A stretch of DNA of 64,000 nucleotides, taken from contig CAVTLG010000014.1 in the NCBI GenBank assembly GCA_963735495.1, forward strand, positions 186,001 to 250,000, written 5' to 3'. This DNA is from CAVTLG01 sp963735495. GTDB lineage: Bacteria; Chloroflexota; Ktedonobacteria; Ktedonobacterales; Ktedonobacteraceae. Within the stretch, counting starts at the first letter, position 1. The number at the start of each line of letters is the position of its first letter. The notes beneath the pieces were generated by a model that saw nothing but the letters and a program-made list of their open reading frames with translations, made no database searches and was not told the DNA's origin. A program made the translations under genes and the position numbers. Shown here in pieces: positions 8,471 to 16,956 of this stretch.

Positions 8471-9250
8471 TTACTGGCCTATGAGTTGTTGACCACGCTG
8501 ATCATAAATGCTCACAACCTCGCCTGTAGCGCCCTCTTGTATCAAATTCACAATCAGATGGGCCGGTTGATCGGGGTTTAGCAGCAAGCCCTGCTCGTAG
8601 GTACTTTTGAAGCGTTCATGGATCTGTTGCCCGACACGTTCGGGCGGTTGATGGCGTACATGAGCGTTCATCGTCGTGTCCACCGCGCCAGGACGTACCG
8701 CGTTTACCGTCACGCCTGTGCCCGTCACTTCTGCTGCAAGATTGAGTGTCAGCATCTCCAACCCTGCTTTGCTGGTCGCATAGGCATTGCCATACTGCAT
8801 GCCGGTTCCTGCCGCTGCGCCTGCCGAAATATTGACAATTCGGCCCCATTCTCGCTCAAGCATCGCAGGGACACATGCACGAATCCAGCGAAACGGGCCG
8901 ACAAGATTCTGTTCAATGGCAGCCGTCCACATATTCGGATCAATAGCAGTGATTGGCCCCAGAGGTTCCACGACGCCTGCATTATTAATCAGAATATCAA
9001 TATGACCCAGTTGTCGTACGACCTCCGTATAAGCATGGGTGATATTTGTGGCTTCGAGAAGATCACCAGTCACTGCGATACCTCGTCGTCCTGATGCACG
9101 AATATCGCCCACCACGCGCTCAAGCTCCTCGCTGCTACGTGCGAATACAACCACGTCGCACCCAGCCTGCGCCAGAGCCAGCGCAGTCGCACGACCTATT
9201 CCGCGTCCACCGCCCGTGACAATCGCTACCTTCCCTGTCAACTCGCTCAT
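8471..9250 (-). CDS. SDR-family oxidoreductase, classical type
   Basis: 259 residues from the ATG at 9250, preceded by AAAGGAATG. The N-terminus MSELTGKVAIVTGGGRGIG carries the TGxxxGIG dinucleotide motif; INNAGVVEPLG is the NNAG strand; the catalytic YATSKAGLE gives Tyr and Lys. The expected Ser is in NISAGAA. Classical SDRs reduce or oxidise hydroxyl/keto groups with NAD(P)H. Second of three SDRs on this element; the substrate cannot be read from sequence. Confidence 0.85.
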   Translation of the reverse strand: MSELTGKVAIVTGGGRGIGRATALALAQAGCDVVVFARSSEELERVVGDIRASGRRGIAVTGDLLEATNITHAYTEVVRQLGHIDILINNAGVVEPLGPITAIDPNMWTAAIEQNLVGPFRWIRACVPAMLEREWGRIVNISAGAAAGTGMQYGNAYATSKAGLEMLTLNLAAEVTGTGVTVNAVRPGAVDTTMNAHVRHQPPERVGQQIHERFKSTYEQGLLLNPDQPAHLIVNLIQEGATGEVVSIYDQRGQQLIGQ

Positions 9251-9284
9251 TATACATTCCTTTGCTGCTGCCGCTGAGTATCTC

Positions 9285-9337
9285 ACTGTAAATGTTGGAA
9301 TTCGGTGGTTCTCCCACCGAATTCCAACATTTACAGT
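9285..9337. repeat. Perfect 24-bp inverted repeat (5-nt loop)
   Basis: Arms at 9285-9308 and 9314-9337 are exact reverse complements around the loop TTCTC. It lies between two minus-strand SDR genes. It is too long and too perfect for a typical intrinsic terminator and lacks a following T run; it may be a strong transcription barrier, a protein binding site or a small mobile palindrome. Confidence 0.85.
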
Positions 9338-9427
9338 CTGCTTATCCAGAACTCACGTTATTGACAATTTTCGTGGTGTGAAAATGTTTTGTTGAGGATG
9401 AAGGTTTCTTTTTTTCCTGTTCCTCGA

Positions 9428-10171
9428 TTAGACGGCTGTGCGTCCCCCATCGACGTGAAGAGTGATGCCATGCACAAAATTGGATTCGGGGCTGGCGAGG
9501 TAGACAGCGGCGTCAGCAATCTCCGAGGGCGAGGCCGCTCTTCCGGCGGGCAGGGTACTGGTCATTTGATCCATGACAGCCGCTCCCACCGTTTCGTTGG
9601 CAGGGGTGATGGTTGGTCCAGGGGCAATGGCATTCACATTGACGCCGCTGTGCGCAAACTCCGCCGCCCAGGATTTGGTGAGCTGGGTCAAAGCCGCCTT
9701 TGTGGCTCCAAAGAGAGCCAGTCCAGGCATGCCTATATGAGCGGCCATAGACGTGATGTTGATGATTTTTCCGGCCCCTCGCTCGGCCATGTGAGGAGCG
9801 AGAGCGGCGGTAAGATAATAAGGAGCTTTCACATTGGTGTTGAGCAGAGCATCGAAGGTTGGCTCGTCCACCTGCGCGGTGGGGCCAAATGTAGCCATGC
9901 CAGCATTATTGACGAGGATATCGATCTGGCCGAACACCTTGATGGCCTCGCCCGCTAAACGATCCACCTCCGCTTTTGAGGACAGGTCAGCGAACACGAA
10001 CTCCGCTGATCCACCGGTCGCGCGAATCGTCTCGACGACCGCTTTCCCACGTTGCTCGTCACGTCCAGAAACGACGATGTTCGCGCCCTCGCGTGCGAAG
10101 GCTTCCGCAATGGCCTGACCGATGCCCGAGGTAGATCCGGTCACGAGCGCTGTTTTTCCCTGTAAACGCAT
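9428..10171 (-). CDS. SDR-family oxidoreductase
   Basis: 247 residues from ATG 10171 (MRLQGKTALVTGSTSGIG). Motifs: TGSTSGIG cofactor loop, VNNAGMATFG, ITSMAAH with the catalytic Ser, and the YxxxK position replaced by LFGATKAAL, so the usual catalytic Tyr appears to be Phe (FGATK). It ends with HGITLHVDGGRTAV, the common SDR C-terminus. It is divergent from the TetR gene across a palindrome-rich intergenic region, so it is probably controlled by that repressor. The Tyr-to-Phe change may lower or alter activity. Confidence 0.8.
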   Translation of the reverse strand: MRLQGKTALVTGSTSGIGQAIAEAFAREGANIVVSGRDEQRGKAVVETIRATGGSAEFVFADLSSKAEVDRLAGEAIKVFGQIDILVNNAGMATFGPTAQVDEPTFDALLNTNVKAPYYLTAALAPHMAERGAGKIINITSMAAHIGMPGLALFGATKAALTQLTKSWAAEFAHSGVNVNAIAPGPTITPANETVGAAVMDQMTSTLPAGRAASPSEIADAAVYLASPESNFVHGITLHVDGGRTAV

Positions 10172-10200
10172 AGAAATTGCCTCTTTCTCAAATACTTGAA

Positions 10201-10268
10201 AATGGACTATGTAGTTCAAAAAGTTGAACCATGTAGTCCATTATAACAGAGGTGGACTAGAAAGTCCA
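10201..10268. promoter_or_regulatory. Operator-like palindromes between SDR and TetR genes
   Basis: Two palindromic blocks share the TGGACT half site. At 10201-10242 AATGGACTA pairs with TAGTCCATT, with GTTCAA/TTGAAC nested inside. At 10253-10268 the sequence TGGACTAGAAAGTCCA is a 6-bp-arm palindrome. The spacer between the divergent genes is where a TetR-type repressor would bind to control itself and the SDR. Confidence 0.7.
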
Positions 10269-10357
10269 GCGTATGGTATACTCAGAGGCAAGAACTACTC
10301 TCTTTTCGTACCTTGTGACGACGAAATGGGAGCACATGAGAGGAAGGAGGATCAACA

Positions 10358-10984
10358 ATGCCGAGGGAGTTCCTTACCCCACGAGGGTATAGGAGTCGTG
10401 AGCGTATTCTCACGCAGGCCGCGCGGCTGGTCTATGAGAAGGGTGTTCAGGGCACCAGCCTGGACGACATTCGCGCGGCGACGGCTGTCAGTAAAAGCCA
10501 GTTGTACCATTACTTTGCCAATAAAGAGGACCTCGTGCTGGCGATCATTGAACGGCAGACGAGCATGGCTCTGGCCGGACAACAGCCCTTGCTCGATCAT
10601 CTCGACAGTTGGGAGAATCTCGAACGCTGGGGGGCCTTGCTGGTTGCCTCAACAGAAAAACGGCAATGTATCGGGGGGTGTCCAGTCGGCTCACTGGCGA
10701 GTGAACTAGCCGATCACGACGAGGCAAGTCGTGTGGCCCTGGTCTCGTCATTCGATCAATGGGAAGGATACCTGATCGAGGGATTGACCGCGATGCAGAC
10801 GCGTGGCGAACTGCGGAAGGATGCCGATCCGGCAGAACTCGCGGTCGCGGTGATGACCAGTTTGCAGGGAGGATTGCTTTTAGCGAAGACCTGCAAGACG
10901 ACGCAACCATTACAGATTGCGCTGCGCACGGCATTCAGCTATGTGCGCTCGTTCGCGTCCTCAGTAGAAGAGCATCGTAAGTGA
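10358..10984 (+). CDS. TetR/AcrR-family transcriptional regulator
   Basis: 208 residues from the ATG at 10358 after AAGGAGGATCAACA. The N-terminal 60 residues are a TetR helix-turn-helix (RERILTQAARLVYEKG, then TSLDDIRAATAVSKSQLYHYFANKEDL). The C-terminal ligand domain resembles the LmrA/YxaF branch (GCPVGSLASELAD). It is divergent to an SDR gene and the spacer holds matching palindromes, so auto-repression and repression of the SDR with release by a small ligand is likely. Confidence 0.85.
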   Translation: MPREFLTPRGYRSRERILTQAARLVYEKGVQGTSLDDIRAATAVSKSQLYHYFANKEDLVLAIIERQTSMALAGQQPLLDHLDSWENLERWGALLVASTEKRQCIGGCPVGSLASELADHDEASRVALVSSFDQWEGYLIEGLTAMQTRGELRKDADPAELAVAVMTSLQGGLLLAKTCKTTQPLQIALRTAFSYVRSFASSVEEHRK

Positions 10985-11020
10985 CGGCTAAGCATTGTTG
11001 CACTGAAAAGGGATTTTGAA

Positions 11021-11083
11021 ATGAGCGAAGTAATTGAAATAGTTGCTTACAATCCCGACTGGCCGCGTCTGTTTGAAGATGAA
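11021..11083 (+). pseudogene. N-terminal scrap of a GrpB-family protein
   Basis: The first 21 codons from ATG 11021 (MSEVIEIVAYNPDWPRLFEDE) match the start of GrpB/UPF0157 nucleotidyltransferase-like proteins. Similarity stops abruptly at about 11083, where a minus-strand IS982-type fragment begins. The frame runs on to 11269 with unrelated residues. A broken gene. Confidence 0.5.
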
Positions 11084-11231
11084 AATGGATCAGAATGGTC
11101 ATCATTTCGCTTGGGCACAGGTGTCCTGCTCTCTCGCGTTGCTTCCCTGTGGCAAGCTGCACAACTTTCCATTGAGGAGCAAATTGCAACCAAAAATCAT
11201 CGACAGCACAAAACAATTCGAGTACACTCAT
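11075..11231 (-). pseudogene. N-terminal fragment of an IS982-type transposase
   Basis: From ATG 11231 the peptide starts MSVLELFCAVDDFWLQFAP and continues with AGHLCPSEMMTILIHFH, the N-terminal pattern of IS982-family transposases. It ends at the GrpB scrap; the catalytic part is gone. The junction suggests an IS inserted into grpB and later lost its main part. Confidence 0.5.
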
Positions 11232-11461
11232 GGTGTACTCTTCACTCCTTTTCATCTCAATCAAAATGATTTGCTCTCATGAGGCGCGCACAACGCACAC
11301 TTGTTTACTCTATCTATGGATAAAAATGCAGATTTTGAACCATATGGTATCTGCTTTGAACCGAGATTGAGTTCAAATCACACTGGCGCTTCTTACCTCA
11401 ATCAGATGTGAGAAACGCAGAGGATTGGGCGTGAGACTAGTCAGATCTTGATGGTGGTTCT

Positions 11462-11707
11462 TTACCCTTCAAGTACATCCCAGTCCGTTTCGCCTTTTCC
11501 CCTGACCCATCGCCGCCCCGTATTGGGCGTGTTTGTTTTCCGTTTCGGGTGCGATTTGAAGCGCAGCACTCCGCCACTCGGAGAAAGGGTCCACACTCTC
11601 CCACAACCAGGACACTTCACAGCCGAGACACCACTCTGCTCAAAACGCTGGAGGGCAATGGGAACAATCCCAGAAAACGTGCAGTTGCCCGATGTGGGAG
11701 GTTGCAA
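11462..11707 (-). CDS. Small zinc-ribbon-like ORF, uncertain
   Basis: Up to 81 residues, with a CPGC knuckle (VKCPGCGRVWTLSPSGGVLRF) and a basic tail (SHPKRKTNTPNTGRRW). Only one CxxC pair is visible, so it may be a fragment. Start is unclear (TTG at 11707 or GTG nearer the knuckle). It lies just downstream of the transposase on the same strand. Confidence 0.35.
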   Translation of the reverse strand: MQPPTSGNCTFSGIVPIALQRFEQSGVSAVKCPGCGRVWTLSPSGGVLRFKSHPKRKTNTPNTGRRWVRGKGETDWDVLEG

Positions 11708-11725
11708 CTCCTCTTTCCTCCGGGA

Positions 11726-13553
11726 TTATACCTGCGCCACTGCCTGTTCCCACAGCATAGAGCGTCGTTGCCTTCGCAGAGAATCCCAATCTTGTTGATA
11801 ATCGTCAACAATAGCTTGATAGAAACAGCGCTCGAAAAAGCGACTCCACCGTTCCCTTTGCTGATGGTGCATAGGGGGGCGCTTGCTCAGTAATGATGCC
11901 AAGACGATCAACCAGAACAGACCGGGCACGCTCGGATGTGAAAATCTTCCCACGGTCATGGAAGATGATTGCTGGCTTTCCAAAACAGTTCCAGGAATGC
12001 TCACATCCATTGATGCCGACCAAACGATCTTTCCTTTCCAGGCTTTGTTTGACCAAGCGCATATAGTCCTCTTCCTTGAGTGGCCCCAAAGCCAGCACTG
12101 CCCCGAGGATGGCCGCTGTTTTGACACAGATGAGTACCGCCGCATGGACACGGCTGGCAACCGTTATCCCATCTGGAGTGACGACATACAGGTCCATCGT
12201 GTGCTCATCGACCTGAGTAAGCAAAGCCGGTGCCGGAATGGAAAGGACAAAGGACTCGGCTGACTCGCGGGAACGTGGAGCGGATTTTGCTCCCTCACGC
12301 ATCGCTACCAGTTCTGGCTCCAGTTTCAAGTGCTGCACGGCTGTACGGACCTGTTTGTAAGATGGGAGTTTCACGATGGTTCCCATGGTCTTCGACAAAT
12401 GTGCCGCTATCTGTTGCATCTCGGTATGTTCCCGAATCGCCGTCATGGACAGCCGTGTCGGAAGGAGAAACAGCCGACGAATGCACTCCGCGAAAGCCGG
12501 GTGAAGCTGTGTCACACCACGGTAACTTCCATGAGGCACACAGGCAATTTGACCAGGTTGTCTTGTTCGTTTTACCAGCCTCCCCAGTGTTGAACGAGTG
12601 ATGCCCTCTTTTTCTGCAATGCTGCCCTGGGTAGCTCCCGCCAACACCTGTTCCACTGCTCGCAAATTGCGGTGGAATTGCTCTCGTTGGCGTTCTGAGA
12701 GCGTTGAGGCATCAAAGGTTGAACCAGGAACGCTCTTGCTCAGATCACGCCAACTTCCAGACACCTTTTCCTCTAATTGGAGAGGTTCAAGTGAGTCGGG
12801 AAGCGATGTGGGCACAAGTGCTCTCGCACCAGGAGGAAGCAGGGCCAGGGGGAGATGATTCGAGAGGGTAAACTGTTCAAGATCGACCAGCAGGTGTCCC
12901 TGCGCTGCTGCATCTGCCACGACTTTCCAGATCGTAGCTTCCACAAGCAAGGCAGGAAACTGATGGAAGAGTCTGCTTGCCACCTCTGCGATCTCGGCCA
13001 TTTCTCCAAAGGGCCACACGCTCGCAAGAGCTTCAGCAATTTCAGCAAAGGCAGGAAAGTTTTTGCGCCTAGCATGTAAGTAGACCAGATTGTAGTGGCG
13101 ACGCTTGGTCAGGGTGCGCTCCGTTCCAATCCAGAAGCTGCCTTGTTGGAGCTGCGCGAGCCTTCGTGCGGCTTCTGCTTTTGCCAAGTTGCGATCCCCT
13201 CGTTTGTCATCCTCCATGCCCGCCTCGGCGATGAACGGTTGCCCGTTGGTCAACGTGCCTACCACATCGGGTAAATACTGATGAGGCTTGCTCTCAAACG
13301 CGTAGCCAATCGCAAATGGGGCATGTTGTGGAAGGGGTAATCGGTACGCACTCGCGAATGCGGGGCCGATATCGCCGCGAGCGTAGCTTCCCACCTGAGG
13401 ATGGTATTCAAGCCACATGAGGAGGCGTTCTTCCAACTGGCTACAGAAGGGCTGCCGGACGGTGATACCCGTTTTGAGGCTCGGAATCCACCCAGAAATG
13501 GAGCGGCCTGCAATTTTAAAAAGATCAATGCCATCGACAGCCGGTGTGACCAT
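11726..13553 (-). CDS. TnsA-TnsB fusion transposase, frameshifted near its C-terminus
   Basis: Start ATG 13553 with AGGAGGGATACCA upstream. Residues 1-270 resemble TnsA: an acidic N-terminal residue set, LPDVVGTLTNGQPFIAEAG at the nuclease core, then a TnsA-type C-terminal part. Residues 290-350 hold a helix-turn-helix (IAEKEGITRSTLGRLVK), and residues 440-580 an integrase-type DDE core with VDEHTMD, FHDRGK and the Glu in KGTVES. At the PD-(D/E)xK site the Lys expected after the Glu is Gly (AEAG). Just past the catalytic Glu the frame stops at 11805; shifting one base restores a plausible continuation (FFERCFYQAIVDDYQQDWD) that ends at 11726. The usual long TnsB C-terminal domain is missing, so it is probably inactive. 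Confidence 0.75.
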
Positions 13554-13649
13554 TGGTATCCCTCCTGCACGAGTAGGAAATGAAGCAGATTTCCAACTTC
13601 AAGAAGAGTATACCAGACGGGGAGCGGTTTCTCCAGGAACCTTTGTCCC

Positions 13650-13719
13650 AGTGCTCATGTCGGAGGGCAAATGCTTACATTGGAGGGCAAAATCCGCTCA
13701 CTTGGGAGGGCATTTACCA
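13650..13719 (-). repeat. Right 70-bp terminal inverted repeat
   Basis: Exact reverse complement of 6208-6277, with the three GGAGGGCA units at 13662, 13682 and 13705. The element ends ...TTTACCA at 13719. Confidence 0.9.
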
Positions 13720-13724
13720 TAAAG
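13720..13724. repeat. Target site duplication TAAAG, right copy
   Basis: Same five bases as 6203-6207, directly outside the right terminus. Followed by ATCTTGGCTAG, which completes the interrupted GNAT gene. Confidence 0.9.
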
Positions 13725-13944
13725 ATCTTGGCTAGATCCATGACACACACAAAGAAGAAATGTAGCTCTTCTTCCACGCTCTCTAATCTAAAGAGAGCAC
13801 CTCAAACAGGCGAGGAAGCAGTATGCCATAGTCTGCGATCAAAGGCGGAACAGCGTGTGGCAATGGGACCCAAAAAACTCGAAGATGATGGGACTCTCAG
13901 AGTAAAAACGTTCTCCAAGCCTCCAGGTAGAAAGAGGGTCTCCT

Positions 13945-15107
13945 TTAAGTTGCGCTGCAGCAAGATTGTTCGACCATAAATGTGGTCCCCATCCCTTCCT
14001 CAGATTCTACCCAGATGCGCCCTCCATGCTGCTCAACGATTTCTTTGCTAATGGCAAGGCCCAGTCCCCACCCTTGAGTGGTCCCCATTTGCGCTCCGGG
14101 AATACGGTAGAATGGCTCAAAAATCTTGTCCTGCTGATCTTTGGGAATCACCGGGCCATCATTGTGTACCATGAGGATCACCCCTGTTTCCCTCTGGTTG
14201 ACCTCCACAGAGACGCTTGAGTGAGCTGGCGAATACTTTGTGGCATTGACAACCAGGTTGGTAACAACTTGATACATGCGCCCTTCATCAACCTGAAGCA
14301 CCACCCCATCAGCAGGCAATTTCAAGGTAATCGCCTGATCTACCAGGGATCTTTGGTTTTCAACCACATTACGGCAGAGGCTGCAGAAATCACAGGATGT
14401 TATCCGTAAAGGTATTTTCCCGGTGCGCAAACTGCTGAGATTCAGTAAATCATCGATTAACTCCTGCGAGCGATGGGTTTGTGCATCGACTATTGCTAAC
14501 TTGGGAGCGAGAAAGGAGAACTCGGCAGGCAATGGTTGCTGCCGGGAAAGGCGGCGTAAGACAAGCTGTATATTGCCTTGTATCGTGGTAAGAGGTGTTT
14601 TTAATTCATGGGATGCACGCGAGAGAAACAGATCCTTGACCTGATTTGCCTCCTCCAACTGGGCATGGCGCATGATCAGTTGTTGTCGATACTTTTTCTG
14701 GACAAGAATCAACTTCAGGGTGAGAAGCTGGATGAAGATAAATGGTGTGAACGAGGCAATCGCGGGCCAGCGAAAAAAATCGATGACTCCGAGTGAGGGA
14801 ACAATCCAGTAATCGAGGGAGAGGACCTCGATTATCAGCGTGAGAAGTGCTGGACCGATACCCCAGAACCACCCCACCAGGAAAGTCGTGATGACAAAGG
14901 GTGGCTCGATGAAATAATCCTGAAGCCCGAACCACTTCTCCGACAAAGGGAACAGAAATGCAAGCGCGGCAAAAACAACTGCCAGAGGATAGCCCAAAAA
15001 GGGGAACGCCACCAGCTGTGAGAGGGGTCAGTTAAGCGACCTTGTGCCTCATCTCGCTTCTTTCGCAAACGCTGAACATGGTTTTGTTGCTGGTCATTCG
15101 CCTTCAT
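13945..15107 (-). CDS. Membrane sensor histidine kinase with N-terminal frameshift
   Basis: The main frame (to 15012) encodes 3-4 membrane segments of the DUF4118/MASE-like kind (LGYPLAVVFAALAFLFPLSE onward), a HisKA box with ASHELKTPLTT (phospho-acceptor His), and a HATPase_c domain with N box NLVVNATKYS, G1 HNDGPVIP, F box FEPFYR and G2 GWGLGLAIS. A likely true start is ATG 15107 (MKANDQQ, GGAG upstream) in another frame; that frame reads RLTDP and would join LVAFPFLGY if the GGGG run at 15024-15027 had one more base. Either a real frameshift or a sequence error. No response regulator is adjacent. Confidence 0.75.
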
Positions 15108-15269
15108 AACTCTCCGAAAAGACAGGCTTCTTGCCAAATGCTCTCCCTCTGTCTGTTTCGAAAGAACGTCCTCTCGATGTCGCCTTATTATAGTGTGTTT
15201 TTTCGGTCAACGCAAACGCTTGAAATTGGCAGGGAGGGCGATAAGCTGTGTCGCAGGGAAATTCCAGCG

Positions 15270-16037
15270 TTAAACAGGTCTCCCTCCGAGATGCGCAACG
15301 GGATGTATCTCATCAGTATCAATGTGAGCGTCTGCTTTTTTCTGCGGAAAGAAGAGCGAGACAGCAGTGGCAAACGCCACAATTTTTGATATCCCGTTAA
15401 GCGCAATTGGCATGGGAGCTGCCGGATACGCAAAGCCAAACAATGCCCAGACCGCGAAGAGCAAAAACATGCCTGCCAAAAGGAACAGGGTATATCTCGA
15501 TAGTTTCATTACAGGTGATAACATGAGCATCGCAAAACTGGAGATCTCTACGAGAAAGAGCGGTAAAAAGAAGAGCAAGGTAAACAGTACCGCAGGCGTG
15601 GGAGGATACGTTCGCCACATAACGATGAGATCGAATGGGAGTTCGAAAATCATCGGCGCAGCTATTGTACCAACAATGGCACTCCCAAAGGCGACCCAGA
15701 ACCCGCTCCGTCTTGCCAGGTACGCTATAACGATAAAGGCAACCAACATCGAGGTTTCTGTAATGGGCGTTATGGGGTCCGCCGGTTGGGTGAAATTGCT
15801 CACTTGCTGATACAGCGCATACGCATAGGCGGTGATTGCAACCAGGAAGGTTGTCACGGATAACAACCAGATCACGACGATAAAAACGCCAATGAACTTG
15901 CCAGGTCTTTTGACTTCGATTGGATGATGTAATCGTATTGCCAGGTAAATACAAACGCTCGTGATGACAAGCAGTCCTACCGCCAATATAATGGCATTGC
16001 TCCCTCCATACGGACTCCAAGATGCATGTTGAGTCAT
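15270..16037 (-). CDS. Polytopic membrane protein of unknown function
   Basis: 255 residues from ATG 16037, chosen for GGAGGCAACC upstream. Six or seven hydrophobic segments are visible (IILAVGLLVITSVCIYLA, FIGVFIVVIWLLSVTTFLVA, SMLVAFIVIAYLA, and others), with a cytoplasmic-looking charged tail. No family recognised. It follows no obvious partner; the histidine kinase lies downstream on the same strand after 160 bases. Confidence 0.65.
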   Translation of the reverse strand: MTQHASWSPYGGSNAIILAVGLLVITSVCIYLAIRLHHPIEVKRPGKFIGVFIVVIWLLSVTTFLVAITAYAYALYQQVSNFTQPADPITPITETSMLVAFIVIAYLARRSGFWVAFGSAIVGTIAAPMIFELPFDLIVMWRTYPPTPAVLFTLLFFLPLFLVEISSFAMLMLSPVMKLSRYTLFLLAGMFLLFAVWALFGFAYPAAPMPIALNGISKIVAFATAVSLFFPQKKADAHIDTDEIHPVAHLGGRPV

Positions 16038-16063
16038 GGTTGCCTCCATACTTTGCTTGAGAG

Positions 16064-16200
16064 AAGGTAACTCTTCAGGTCGGCTGGATAACGGCAGGGC
16101 TTGCCCCCTGCCGCTACGCGAAGGTGGGTCCCATCAGCGTCGAACCGCGTAGCGACAAACCCTTGCAGTTGTCGTTCCCAATTGTATAGTTACCTCTTCA
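16064..16200. repeat. Dispersed repeat B, copy 1
   Basis: About 115 bp resemble the reverse complement of 62399-62512: shared blocks include AAGGTAACT.TTCAG, GGCTGGA, the hairpin GGCAGGGCTTGCCCCCTGCC, and CCGCGTAG.GACAA.CCCTTG. The ends carry GGTAACT and AGTTACC in inverted orientation. A partial third copy is at 48682. Likely a non-coding mobile or REP-type element. Confidence 0.7.
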
Positions 16201-16213
16201 TTGCCTGCCTTGA

Positions 16214-16256
16214 AATATTGCTATTCATTATACTGTTTATAACATATAGCAATATT
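16214..16256. promoter_or_regulatory. 11-bp inverted repeat in an AT-rich spacer
   Basis: AATATTGCTAT (16214-16224) is mirrored by ATAGCAATATT (16246-16256) around a 21-base loop containing promoter-like TATACT and TATAAC. It could be a repressor site over a promoter for the small gene at 16518. Confidence 0.4.
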
Positions 16257-16517
16257 AATTGTCAAGAGCTGAACCGCGAAAAATGGGCTGGACTAAGGGC
16301 TGGATCGCATGAAGGTTGCTATTGCTGCTGATGGTAGATGAGGAGCTGATCAAGCAAGATACGTCTCCGAAAAACAAGATTTTAGGAAGATTTCGTCTGA
16401 CCGTAACCAAATTGAGGTTAAGTTCAACTCTATTTAAAAGGGATGTACCTTCACGCCTGCATACATGCGGAATTGCGAAGAGACCGTCTTCCGAGGTGAG
16501 AAAGGAAAACCGGTGCT

Positions 16518-16727
16518 ATGGACAGAGAATATTTTGATCAAATAGCGCGAGCGATTTTGCAACAAAAGCAACTCATGGATCAACTCGCAGCAGAGAATCG
16601 CGAATTACGTCAGTGTCTCGCTGATCTACGTACAGGTCGAGGCATCTTTGTGGAGATCTTTGGAAGCCGTTTTCCATTAATTGACAGCCTATCCTCGCGT
16701 GGGATTCTCCAGGCAACTCCTAAATAG
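16518..16727 (+). CDS. Small coiled-coil hypothetical protein
   Basis: 69 residues from ATG 16518 with AAAGGAAAA upstream. The middle (QQKQLMDQLAAENRELRQCL) is a short leucine-zipper-like coiled coil; the tail has GRGIFVEIFGSRFPLID. No known domain. A free-standing gene between AT-rich spacers. Confidence 0.5.
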   Translation: MDREYFDQIARAILQQKQLMDQLAAENRELRQCLADLRTGRGIFVEIFGSRFPLIDSLSSRGILQATPK

Positions 16728-16956
16728 AAACTCTCTCACGCGGCTCTGACTCTGGTCCATACACAATGGACAGAAACCTGCACGCTTGTCATCAGTGAGC
16801 CATTGGAGAAGCTCAACGCTGACGGGGAGCGAGAGACCCATGTGGGTTATCTCTCGTATATTTCTCGGTGGGTATTTCAAAAGGCCATATTGTAAGATAA
16901 CACTATTTTTATGGCTAATTTACTTTTTAGATACTTATTCTTGCTAATTTGTGTAC

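Larger units (their letters stand above)
6208..13719. mobile_element. Complete 7.5-kb Tn7-like transposon with passenger genes
   Basis: The element is bounded by perfect 70-bp inverted repeats and flanked by TAAAG duplications. It encodes a TnsA-TnsB fusion transposase near the right end on the minus strand. Passenger content: a methyltransferase fragment, three short-chain dehydrogenases, a TetR regulator, a GrpB fragment, an IS982-type fragment and a zinc-ribbon ORF. No TnsC, TnsD/TniQ or Cas gene is present. Because the flanks rejoin to an intact GNAT gene, the insertion looks fairly recent, yet the transposase is frameshifted, so mobility probably needs help in trans. Confidence 0.9.

Noticed and set aside
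12230..13079. Plus-strand frames opposite the transposase
   Set aside because: They are antisense to TnsA-TnsB and show no domain.
6208..13719. CRISPR-associated transposon
   Set aside because: The ends and TnsA-TnsB fusion fit Tn7-like elements, but no Cas gene, CRISPR repeat, TnsC or TniQ is present.
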